From Afifellaceae bacterium (GTDB lineage: Bacteria; Pseudomonadota; Alphaproteobacteria; Rhizobiales; Afifellaceae): a stretch of 64,000 bases of DNA. The stretch lies in the NCBI GenBank assembly GCA_028284625.1, contig JANQRH010000026.1, positions 124,001 through 188,000 of the forward strand, read 5' to 3'. The position numbers and the translations under genes were made by a program. Below the pieces are notes generated by a model, which ran no database searches, had not been told where the DNA came from, and saw only the letters and a list, made by a program, of their open reading frames with translations. Positions 27,348 through 34,908 of this stretch are shown here, one piece after another. Every line of letters begins with the position of its first letter. The stretch's first letter is position 1.

Positions 27348-29504
27348 ATGGCAGAACGATCATTTGCCAAGGAGGTTGAGCAGCTTCGCATCGGCGCGGG
27401 CGAAGAATTCCGTGGTGAGGGCATCCTGGCGATCACAAAGGCGCTGCTTGAATGCGGCGTCGCCTATGTCGCCGGCTATCAGGGCGCGCCCATCTCGCAT
27501 CTGATGGACGTGCTCTCAGATGCGCAGGATATTCTGGGCGAGCTCGGCGTGCACTTCGAATCGAGTGCCTCGGAAGCCGCCGCCGCCGCGACGCTCGCCG
27601 CTTCCGTCCATTATCCGATCCGCGGCGCCGTCACCTTCAAGTCGACGGTCGGCACCAACGTCGCCTCCGATGCGCTCGCCAATCTTGCCTCCGGCGGGGT
27701 GAAGGGCGGCGCGCTGATCGTGGTCGGCGAGGATTACGGCGAGGGCGCCTCCATCATGCAGGAGCGCAGCCACGCCTTTGCGATGAAATCGCAGATCTGG
27801 CTTCTCGACCCGCGCCCCAATTTGGAGACGATCACGCAATCCGTTCGCGACGGATTTGAACTGTCGGAAGTCTCCAACACGCCGGTCATGCTGGAAGTGC
27901 GCATCCGCGCTTGCCACGTGCACGGCCGCTTTCAGGCGCGCGACAACCAGCGGCCGAAGATGGCACTCGCCGAAGCGTTGGAGAATCCTCAGCGCGACGT
28001 GAACCGCATCGTGCTGCCGCCCGCCTCCTATCTGCACGAGAAGGAGAAGATCGAGCATCGTTGGCCGGCGGCGGTGAAGTTCATCCGTGAGCGTGCATTG
28101 AACGAACGTTTCGGGCCTGACGGCGCTCACAAGGTCGGCATCGTCATGCAGGGCGGCATGTATAACGGCGTGATGCGCGCGCTGCAGCGCCTCGGCCTCG
28201 CCGACATTCGCGGCCGCACTGACGTGCCGCTCTACGTGCTGAACGTCACCTATCCGCTGATCGACGACGAATTCCTCGACTTCGCCCGCGACAAGGAGTC
28301 CGTTCTCGTGGTGGAGGAGGGGCAGCCCAACCACATCGAACAGGCTTTCGGCGCCATGCTCCACAAGGCCGGCATCCGGACAAAGCTCTTCGGCAAGGAT
28401 CCGTTCCCGATCGCCGGCGAATATACCGGCGCGGTGATGCTCGACGGCATCCGCACGTTCATTCGCGATAACGCGCCCGGGCTCCTCTCCGATCGCGACC
28501 GCCTTCCCAACGAGCCGGAGAAGCCGCAGGTTCCCGACCTCTCAAAAGCCGTGCCGCCGCGCCCGCCGGGCTTCTGCACCGGCTGCCCGGAGCGGCCGAT
28601 CTTCGCGGCGATGAAGCTGGTGGAAAACGAGCTTGGCCCCCACCACGTCGCCGCCGATATTGGCTGCCATCTCTTCTCCATCCTGCCGCCCTTCGGTATC
28701 GGTGCGAGCACCATGGGCTATGGTCTGGGTCCCGCGTCGGCGTCGGCCTTTAACGTGCCCGCGGAGAAGCGCGTCATCTCCATCATGGGCGATGGCGGCT
28801 TCTGGCATAACGGCTTGAACAGCGGCATCACCAACGCCGTCTTCAACAAGCATGACGACGTCACCATCATCGTCGACAATTACTATTCCGCAGCGACCGG
28901 CGGCCAGGACATTCCCTCATCGCGCGCCAAGAACCGTTCGCGCTCCACGTCGCACCCGATCACCGACGCGGTGAAAGGTGTCGGCACCAAATGGGTCCGC
29001 CACATCGACCGCACCTACGACGTCACGAAGATGCGCGACACGCTGAAGGAGGCGCTGACCACCAAGGAGAAGGGCCCCAAGGTCATCGTCGCGTCGTCGG
29101 AATGCATGCTGAATCGCCAGCGGCGCGAGCGCCCGCTCTTGGCTAAGGCCATTTCCGACGGCGTGCGCTCCATCAAGCCGCGCTTCGGCGTTGACGAGGA
29201 TGTCTGCACAGGAGACCATGCCTGTATGCGGCTCTCCGGCTGCCCGTCGCTGTCGGTGAAGGTGCTCGACGATCCGCTCCGCGACGACCCGGTCGCGGCG
29301 ATTGACGAGACCTGCGTCGGCTGCGGCAATTGCGGCGAGGTGGCGGATGCGGCGGCACTCTGTCCGTCATTCTATCGCGCCGACGTGATCCACAATCCGA
29401 ACAACTGGGATCGCCTCGTCACTCGGCTGCGCGCACGCGTGACGGGATGGCTGCAAGAGCGCCGCGAAGGGAAGCGGCTGAATTTCGGAGCCCGCGCGGC
29501 TTGA
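27348..29504 (+). CDS. iorA: Indolepyruvate:ferredoxin oxidoreductase-type enzyme, TPP and FeS subunit (IorA-like)
   Basis: A 718-aa fused subunit. The pyrimidine-binding half has EGILAITKALLECGVAYVAGYQGAP. The TPP domain has FCTGCPERPIFAAM and MGDGGFWHNGLNSGITNAVFNKHD..IIVDN. A C-terminal ferredoxin part shows CVGCGNCGEVADAAALCP and a first cluster CTGDHACMRLSGCP, where Asp stands at a usual Cys position. The family oxidatively decarboxylates aryl 2-oxo acids to acyl-CoA with reduction of ferredoxin. It pairs with the next gene four bases later. In this setting a substrate such as isatinate (2-aminophenylglyoxylate), giving 2-aminobenzoyl-CoA, is an attractive inference beside indolepyruvate. 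Confidence 0.87.
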   Translation: MAERSFAKEVEQLRIGAGEEFRGEGILAITKALLECGVAYVAGYQGAPISHLMDVLSDAQDILGELGVHFESSASEAAAAATLAASVHYPIRGAVTFKSTVGTNVASDALANLASGGVKGGALIVVGEDYGEGASIMQERSHAFAMKSQIWLLDPRPNLETITQSVRDGFELSEVSNTPVMLEVRIRACHVHGRFQARDNQRPKMALAEALENPQRDVNRIVLPPASYLHEKEKIEHRWPAAVKFIRERALNERFGPDGAHKVGIVMQGGMYNGVMRALQRLGLADIRGRTDVPLYVLNVTYPLIDDEFLDFARDKESVLVVEEGQPNHIEQAFGAMLHKAGIRTKLFGKDPFPIAGEYTGAVMLDGIRTFIRDNAPGLLSDRDRLPNEPEKPQVPDLSKAVPPRPPGFCTGCPERPIFAAMKLVENELGPHHVAADIGCHLFSILPPFGIGASTMGYGLGPASASAFNVPAEKRVISIMGDGGFWHNGLNSGITNAVFNKHDDVTIIVDNYYSAATGGQDIPSSRAKNRSRSTSHPITDAVKGVGTKWVRHIDRTYDVTKMRDTLKEALTTKEKGPKVIVASSECMLNRQRRERPLLAKAISDGVRSIKPRFGVDEDVCTGDHACMRLSGCPSLSVKVLDDPLRDDPVAAIDETCVGCGNCGEVADAAALCPSFYRADVIHNPNNWDRLVTRLRARVTGWLQERREGKRLNFGARAA

Positions 29505-29508
29505 AATC

Positions 29509-31065
29509 ATGAACAAGATGACGGCCCCCGACGAGACCATCATCAAGCTCGCCGTGCTGGCGGTCGGCGGGCAGGGCGGCGGCGTCATCACCGACTGGAT
29601 CGTGCAGCTTGCGGAAAAGAACGGCTGGTACGCGCAGGCGACCTCCGTCCCTGGCGTGGCGCAGCGCACCGGCGCCACGATCTACTATATCGAGATGGTG
29701 CCGGAGGCGGGCGGCACGCCCATCCTGTCGCTGATGCCGACGCCCGGCGATGTCGACATCGTGCTCGCCGCCGAGCTGATGGAAGCCGGGCGCGCCATCC
29801 AGCGCGGCTTTGTCTCGCCCGACCGCACGACGCTCGTCACCTCCACGCATCGCACGCTCGCCGTCATCGAGAAGGTCGTGCCGGGCAGCGGCATCGCCGA
29901 TTCCAGTCCGGTCCTTGACGCGGCGCGAGAGGCGTCGAAGCGCTTTCTCGGGGTCGACCTCAATCAACTGGCGGCGGAGAATGGCAGCGTCATCTCAGCC
30001 AGCCTCTTCGGCGCGCTCGCCGGCGCCAATGTCCTGCCGTTTGCAAAGGAGAGCTTTGAGGCGACGATTGAAGCAGGCGGCCGCGGCGTCGCGGCGAGCC
30101 TGAAGGCCTTTGGCGCGGCCTTCGATGCGGTCCAGCAGCCCGAAGCGCAGGGCACGGCGGTCGCGGAAGCCGCGCCCGACATTGCGCCCGGCGATGGGCC
30201 GGCGGAGGCCGTGGCCGGCCCCGAAAGCGAGACGCAGGCCTGGCGCGCTTTGACGGAGCGTGTGGCGCGCGACTTCCCCGAGGACGCGCAGCCGATGCTT
30301 CTCCGCGGTCTGGAGAAGGTCGTCGACTTCCAGGACGTCGCGTATGGCGAGGAATATCTCGCCCGCATGGAAGCGGCGAAGGCCGTCGATTCCGATGCGG
30401 GCGGCGCGGTGCGCGGCCACGCCTTCACCATCGACGCCGCAAAGCATCTCGCCAACGCCATGGCCTATGACGATGTGATCCGCGTCGCCGATTTGAAGAC
30501 GCGCTCCGCCCGCATGCGCCGCGTGGAGAAGGAGATGGGCGTTACACCCGACCAGGTGATGCGTGTCACCGAGTTCATGCACCCGCGGATCGAGGAGGTG
30601 TGCGGCACCTTGCCGGCGGGGCTCGGCGGTGCGATCCTAAAGCGACAGCGTCTCGTCGATGCACTGAACCGCGTGGTCAACAAGGGCCGCCACGTGCGCA
30701 CCGACACGATCCGCTGGTTTCTCCTGCTTTATTTGATGGCCGGCATGCGCCGCTTCCGCCGCCGCACGTTGCGCCACCGCACAGAGTCGGCGCATTGGGA
30801 GGAATGGCTGCGGCTGGCGGAGGAGACCGTGCGCAAGGATTACGCGCTCGGTGTTGAAGTGCTGCGCTGCCACCGGCTCATCAAGGGCTACAGCGACACG
30901 CATGCGCGCGGCATGTCGAAATACGACCGCGTGCTCTCCGCGCTGCCGCTTCTCGCCGGCCGCGACGACGCCGCCGATTGGCTGCGCCGCCTGATTGAGA
31001 TGGCGCTGAAGGACGAGAAGGGCGAGATGCTCGACGGCGCGCTGAAGACGATCGAGACGCTCTAA
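29509..31065 (+). CDS. iorB: Indolepyruvate oxidoreductase beta-type subunit with long C-terminal extension (IorB-like)
   Basis: Protein of 518 aa. Residues about 10-200 are the gamma/beta 2-oxoacid oxidoreductase domain (KLAVLAVGGQGGGVITDWIVQLAEK, VPGVAQRTGATIYYIEM). An Ala/Pro/Glu-rich linker follows (about 205-235). A helical C-terminal domain (about 240-518) contains RGLEKVVDFQDVAYGEEYLARM and RTLRHRTESAHWEEWLRLAE. This extension is found in IorB-like proteins of proteobacteria; I know it as a domain of unknown function. It starts four bases after the IorA-like stop and completes the complex. It ends the operon, converging with the GFA gene. Confidence 0.85.
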   Translation: MNKMTAPDETIIKLAVLAVGGQGGGVITDWIVQLAEKNGWYAQATSVPGVAQRTGATIYYIEMVPEAGGTPILSLMPTPGDVDIVLAAELMEAGRAIQRGFVSPDRTTLVTSTHRTLAVIEKVVPGSGIADSSPVLDAAREASKRFLGVDLNQLAAENGSVISASLFGALAGANVLPFAKESFEATIEAGGRGVAASLKAFGAAFDAVQQPEAQGTAVAEAAPDIAPGDGPAEAVAGPESETQAWRALTERVARDFPEDAQPMLLRGLEKVVDFQDVAYGEEYLARMEAAKAVDSDAGGAVRGHAFTIDAAKHLANAMAYDDVIRVADLKTRSARMRRVEKEMGVTPDQVMRVTEFMHPRIEEVCGTLPAGLGGAILKRQRLVDALNRVVNKGRHVRTDTIRWFLLLYLMAGMRRFRRRTLRHRTESAHWEEWLRLAEETVRKDYALGVEVLRCHRLIKGYSDTHARGMSKYDRVLSALPLLAGRDDAADWLRRLIEMALKDEKGEMLDGALKTIETL

Positions 31066-31493
31066 CGCGACCCGTAATCCCTTAGTTCTTCCGGCGCCTG
31101 AAGCAGCGTGCCGTCATACTTCGGCAGATCGTCATTAATCCGAAGCCAGGGAAGCTTGCTTTCATAATTCACGTGGAAGGCCGGCTCGAAATCCTCCGGG
31201 TCTTCCAATGAGGCGGCGTAAAGGTGCATCCCGCCCGGATAATGATCCGCTTCAAATCCCATCGGGGAACCGCACGTCCCGCAGAAGTGCCTCTTTACGC
31301 CCCTGGAACTCTCGATCGTTTTCGGCGCCTCGCCCAGCCATTTGAAGTTTCTGACGGGAACGCCGAGCCACGCGACCACGGGCGCGGCACAATTGCGGCG
31401 GCAATCATCGCAATGGCAATAGCAGGCCCATGTGACCTCGCCCTGAAACACCCAACCTGTCTTTCCGCACAGGCAACGGCCTCGCCTTGTCAT
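31062..31493 (-). CDS. GFA-family (glutathione-dependent formaldehyde-activating-like) zinc protein
   Basis: Protein of 143 aa from the ATG at 31493 (MTRRGRCLCGKTGWVF), with GGGGGAAA upstream. Zinc-binding cysteines of the GFA/CENP-V fold are in RGRCLCGKT, CYCHCDDCRRN and RHFCGTCGSPMGF. The track start adds 26 residues without homology. Most members have no proven reaction, and formaldehyde-glutathione condensation by the family is debated. It converges with iorB, overlapping by four bases. Confidence 0.85.
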   Translation of the reverse strand: MTRRGRCLCGKTGWVFQGEVTWACYCHCDDCRRNCAAPVVAWLGVPVRNFKWLGEAPKTIESSRGVKRHFCGTCGSPMGFEADHYPGGMHLYAASLEDPEDFEPAFHVNYESKLPWLRINDDLPKYDGTLLQAPEELRDYGSR

Positions 31494-31691
31494 TGTTTCC
31501 CCCAGGTGGTTCCACGAAGCAGCCGTTCGTATGGGGAGCATTAAAGTCCGGTTCGAGCCCAGGGTCGACATCGGGTCGGCTGTCTCCGACGGCAGCTTAG
31601 GATGGTTGGCCGCACTGCTTCGTCATCAACACGGGGTTCTTTGGGTTGATCGAGGCGGCACAGAGGAGGCCGCCCCGCTCGTCAAAAAGCT

Positions 31692-32585
31692 CTAACCCGA
31701 TTCGTACTTGCCGAGCGCCTCAAGCAGAGCGCCAAGATTGTGTTGGAACATTGCAAGATAGCTGGTTGCCGGACCACCGCGCGCTGACAGGGCATCAGAG
31801 AAGAGGCGTCCGCCGATTGCTATGCCCGTTTCTTCTGAAATCTGCTGGACAAGCGCCGGGCTGGTGATGTTCTCGACAAAGAGCGCCGCGGCCCCTTCCG
31901 CTTTCAGTTGCTCGATCAGGACGGCAAGATCGCGCGCCGACGGTTCGGCGTCCGTGTCAATCCCGACCGGTGCGAGGAAGTTGAGACCATAGGCGTCCGC
32001 AAGGTAACCAAAAGCATCGTGCGCGGTCACGACCGTGCGAAGATTATCGGGCAACTCGGCAAGTCTTTCGCGGGTTTCGGCGTCAAGAGCTTCGAGTTTA
32101 GCGATGTAGGCCTCGGCATTTGCTGCGAAGTCATTCGCGTGATCCGGCATGGCTTTCGACATCGCGGCCGCGATGTTGCGTATATAGATCATGCCATTGG
32201 TGAGCGAGTTCCAGGCATGGGGATCGGTCTCGCCATCGACTTCAACCGGCGTGATGCCCTCGGTGGCGACATAGACGGTTCCGTCCGTTCCCGATTCCGC
32301 GATCAAGGTGTCGGACCAGGTCTCAAATCCAAGGCCGTTGACGAAAATGACGTCCGCTTCAGCAACCGCTTTCGCGTCGGCAACAGACGGCTGGTAAATG
32401 TGCGCGTCCGCATCCGGGCCTACGATGGTGCTCACCGTCGCATGGTCGCCAACCACTTGTTCGACCATGTCGCCGAGAATGGAGAAGCTGGCGACGACAT
32501 TCATGTCATGGGCGTGGACAGGCGCGGTAAAGAGCGCCAGTGGTGCCAAAACAAGCCCGGCGTAAATGGCCCTCATCAAGGTCAT
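31692..32585 (-). CDS. Metal ABC transporter binding protein (ZnuA/AztC-like, cluster A-I)
   Basis: Periplasmic binding protein of 297 aa with signal MTLMRAIYAGLVLAPLALFTAPVHA. Probable metal ligands are His62 in DADAHIYQPS, His123 in TDPHAWNS, His189 in VTAHDAFGYL and an acidic residue in RLFSDALS. The His-rich loop typical of ZnuA is missing between DGETDPHAW and the preceding strand. It is the last gene of a three-gene ABC operon whose leader carries a cobalamin riboswitch, so cobalt is a more likely cargo than zinc or manganese. Metal identity cannot be read from the ligands. Confidence 0.85.
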   Translation of the reverse strand: MTLMRAIYAGLVLAPLALFTAPVHAHDMNVVASFSILGDMVEQVVGDHATVSTIVGPDADAHIYQPSVADAKAVAEADVIFVNGLGFETWSDTLIAESGTDGTVYVATEGITPVEVDGETDPHAWNSLTNGMIYIRNIAAAMSKAMPDHANDFAANAEAYIAKLEALDAETRERLAELPDNLRTVVTAHDAFGYLADAYGLNFLAPVGIDTDAEPSARDLAVLIEQLKAEGAAALFVENITSPALVQQISEETGIAIGGRLFSDALSARGGPATSYLAMFQHNLGALLEALGKYESG

Positions 32586-33487
32586 GGTGTCCTCTCATCG
32601 GTGATGGGTTGGGGAGTGGGTTTTGTTTCGACGGCGGCGGCAGGCTTGCGCAGGCGTCCGCCGAAGCCGAGCGGGCCGAGAACGGCCGAAATCGCGAAGA
32701 AGCCGCCGGCCACGAGCACGATCGCCGGACCGGACGGTGTGTCCGGAAACAGGTAAGACACGGTCAGCCCGATCCAGCAGCTCGCGAGGGCAAAGACAAA
32801 ACCGAGCGCGAGCTGCCCCGTGATTGTGTTTGCCCAGTACCGCGCAGCCGTGGCCGGCAGGATCATCAAGCCGACGGCCATCAATGTGCCTAAGGTTTTG
32901 AACGCCGCCAGCAGATTGAGCACAAGCAGCAACATGAAGCCCTGTTCCACAAGCCACGGACGCCGGGTCTGCGTCTCGAAGAACACCGGGTCGCAGGTGC
33001 TGACAATCAAGGGGCGCAGGAGCACAGCAAACGAAACGAGCGTGACCGTCGCAACACCGCCGACCAGCATCATGGAGGCGTCGTCAATCCCGAGGATTGA
33101 GCCGAACAAAAAGCTCTTGAGCGGCACGGCTGAGCCGGCCGCCGAAAGAATGAAGATGCCGGCCGCCAAGGCAATGAGATAGAGCGAGGCAAGGCTGGCA
33201 TCGCTGCGCAGGATCGTTTTGCGCGCCAGGAGAGCGGTGAGGATTGCGATGCCGACACCGGCGATCAGTCCACCCACCAAGAGCGACATAACGGAGAGAC
33301 CAGCCGCGACGAAACCGACCACGACACCCGGCGTGATCGCATGAGCCATGGCCTCGCCTGCCAAGGACAATCTGCGAAGGACAAGAAACGCGCCGACCGG
33401 TACAACTGAGGCCGACAACACTGTCGTTGTCACGAAGGCCCGGCGCATGAAGGCGAAGCTCCACATCTCGCTGAAGACATCAAACAT
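32582..33487 (-). CDS. Metal ABC transporter permease (ZnuB/AztB-like)
   Basis: Permease of 301 aa with about eight hydrophobic helices, of the zinc/manganese ABC-3 family. Typical stretches are LVLRRLSLAGEAMAHAITPGVVVGF and KTLGTLMAVGLMILPATAARYWA. It overlaps the binding-protein gene by four bases (ATGA) and the ATPase gene by eight bases, so the three are translated as one unit. Confidence 0.88.
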   Translation of the reverse strand: MFDVFSEMWSFAFMRRAFVTTTVLSASVVPVGAFLVLRRLSLAGEAMAHAITPGVVVGFVAAGLSVMSLLVGGLIAGVGIAILTALLARKTILRSDASLASLYLIALAAGIFILSAAGSAVPLKSFLFGSILGIDDASMMLVGGVATVTLVSFAVLLRPLIVSTCDPVFFETQTRRPWLVEQGFMLLLVLNLLAAFKTLGTLMAVGLMILPATAARYWANTITGQLALGFVFALASCWIGLTVSYLFPDTPSGPAIVLVAGGFFAISAVLGPLGFGGRLRKPAAAVETKPTPQPITDERTP

Positions 33488-34238
33488 GCGCGCCTTCCGA
33501 ATAGTGAGCCGCGGCTCGGAACATCCATTCGGCCTGGCTTTCAGAGAGGTAGCCCTGCCTCACCAATTGTTCGGGCGTCAGAACGTCTTCGACACGGCCG
33601 TGCGTCGCGGCTTCACCGCCCAGAAGCAAGGCATGGCTACAATGGTCGAGTACGGACGACAGGTCGTGGACCACGAGCACAATCGCGCGGCCTTCGTTCT
33701 GCCAACCGCGAATGATTGAAAGGAGATGTGCTTCGGTGCTCTGGTCGACAGCAGCGAAAGGCTCATCCAGAAGGATCAGTGGTGCGTCCTGTAGGATCAC
33801 ACGGGCGAAGAGGGCGCGCTGAAGCTGCCCGCCGGAGAGGGTGTGAAGCGCGCGGTTCGCCAAGTCGAGTACGCCTGCCACCTCAAGGGCAGCCGACACT
33901 CTGCCACGAGCTTCACGATCGAGCCCGGACCAGAACCCGAAGCCGCGCCAGGCGCCCATCGCCACGAGATCACGAACGCGAATTGGAAACTGGCGATCGA
34001 ACTCGCTCATCTGCGCGAGATACCCAATCTCGGGCGGCGTTCCATTTGGCCAAGACAATCGCCCAGCAATCGGCGTCATCAGGCCGAGTAGCGTTTTGAC
34101 GAATGTGCTCTTGCCCGATCCGTTTGCGCCAATCACCGCGAGCGTCGTTCCGCCGTCAATGTCGAGGGACAAGTGACGGAACAACGTCAAGCCGGAATAG
34201 CCGAGCGCCAGGTTGCGGATCTGCAGGACGGTCCCCAT
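33480..34238 (-). CDS. Metal ABC transporter ATP-binding protein (ZnuC/AztA-like)
   Basis: ATPase of 252 aa. Walker A is GANGSGKST, the Q-loop IGYLAQMSEFDRQFPIRVRDLVAMG is typical of zinc/manganese ATPases, the signature is LSGGQLQRALFARVILQ and Walker B is LILLDEPFAAVDQ. Its ATG overlaps the stop of an upstream 45-codon ORF (TGATG), linking it to the riboswitch leader. Confidence 0.9.
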   Translation of the reverse strand: MGTVLQIRNLALGYSGLTLFRHLSLDIDGGTTLAVIGANGSGKSTFVKTLLGLMTPIAGRLSWPNGTPPEIGYLAQMSEFDRQFPIRVRDLVAMGAWRGFGFWSGLDREARGRVSAALEVAGVLDLANRALHTLSGGQLQRALFARVILQDAPLILLDEPFAAVDQSTEAHLLSIIRGWQNEGRAIVLVVHDLSSVLDHCSHALLLGGEAATHGRVEDVLTPEQLVRQGYLSESQAEWMFRAAAHYSEGAHV

Positions 34239-34375
34239 CAGATCACCGCAAAGATCGCGAGCCAGAGCAAGCTAGAGACGCCAACCGCACCGGCGACCAG
34301 CCACTTTGCGCTCAGCTCAGTCAGGCAAAAACCACGCGCCGCTTTGACGGGCGCGTCGGCGACGCGTCCGCTCAT
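34238..34375 (-). CDS. Small single-helix membrane protein (45 aa) coupled to metal ABC ATPase
   Basis: Below the ORF-track length limit. It reads MSGRVADAPVKAARGFCLTE followed by a hydrophobic stretch WLVAGAVGVSSLLWLAIFAVI, a likely C-terminal membrane helix. Its ATG overlaps the stop of the 38-codon ORF upstream (ATGA) and its TGA overlaps the ATPase ATG (TGATG). An in-frame stop lies 18 bases before the ATG, fixing the start. Two-sided coupling inside a riboswitch operon argues for a real gene, perhaps a small accessory subunit. I do not recognise the family. Confidence 0.6.
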   Translation of the reverse strand: MSGRVADAPVKAARGFCLTELSAKWLVAGAVGVSSLLWLAIFAVI

Positions 34376-34488
34376 GGGTGGGGACCGGTGTCAAGCGGAC
34401 GCTTTGCGCTCCAAGGTGTCAGACTTGGAACGTAAGCAACATCGTCGAATGAGGTCTGGTGTATCCCACGAAGCTGGGTTCGGCGCAT
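34372..34488 (-). CDS. Small soluble ORF (38 aa) directly after the cobalamin riboswitch
   Basis: Reads MRRTQLRGIHQTSFDDVAYV then PSLTPWSAKRPLDTGPHP. It has the strongest ribosome site of the operon (GGAGG, five bases before the ATG) and its stop overlaps the next ORF's start. It therefore receives the ribosomes gated by the riboswitch and passes them to the 45-codon ORF and the ABC genes. It may be a leader peptide or a small protein; no family recognised. Confidence 0.5.
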   Translation of the reverse strand: MRRTQLRGIHQTSFDDVAYVPSLTPWSAKRPLDTGPHP

Positions 34489-34493
34489 CGCCA

Positions 34494-34507
34494 CCTCCAC
34501 TCGGAGG
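34494..34507 (-). promoter_or_regulatory. Ribosome-site-sequestering hairpin of the riboswitch operon
   Basis: On the minus strand CCTCC-GAGT-GGAGG forms a stem that hides the GGAGG ribosome site of the 38-codon ORF. Two further C-G pairs extend it beyond a mismatch. This is a plausible expression platform for translational control by the upstream cobalamin aptamer, about 95 bases away. Confidence 0.5.
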
Positions 34508-34599
34508 GGGAGTTGGCGAGACCGGTCTGCCAAACGGCTTTGGCCGTCATGTACATTGGCATCTCTCTCCGGGACACCCCGCCCGGTTTGGTTTCGGTT

Positions 34600-34800
34600 G
34601 CGATGGCAGGTCTCCTGACTTGCGGATCATGGCTTCCCCGAGCCTTCCCGGTCGGCGCAACGCCGTCCAGTGGCATTCATCAGGGTCACTCACCGCTCAC
34701 AGTTGCGGGGGCAGTCACGGATTTGGCGCCCTTGAGGCTCCTCCTCACCGTGTTCCCTTTTACATCTCGCGGCTGCGTTCGTTCCGCGAGAACCATCGAT
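34600..34800 (-). ncRNA. Cobalamin (adenosylcobalamin) riboswitch
   Basis: Reading the minus strand, the conserved parts appear in order. They are AAAAGGGAACACGGTG, then TGCCCCCGCAACTGTGAGCGG, then GCCACTG, GGGAAGG, and the B12 box AGTCAGGAGACCTGCC at 34606-34621. A closing stem CGATGG/CCATCG is formed by 34793-34798 and the 3' end near 34602. A side stem CTCGCGG/CCGCGAG follows the 5' strand. The element lies in the leader of the small ORFs and the metal ABC operon. Cobalamin should switch the operon off. Confidence 0.93.
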
Positions 34801-34908
34801 TCGACGCTACGCAATATCTTTTCGATGTTCAACTCCGCAGTCGCCCGCAACGACGCAGCCTGAGAATCCGCTATGCTCAGATCCGCATAACGCGCGGCTG
34901 GGGCAGCA

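Noticed and set aside
31540-31570. tRNA T-arm-like GGTTCGAGCCC
   Set aside because: Neither a matching T stem, acceptor stem nor anticodon arm could be found around it, so it is not a tRNA or a credible tRNA fragment at an insertion site.
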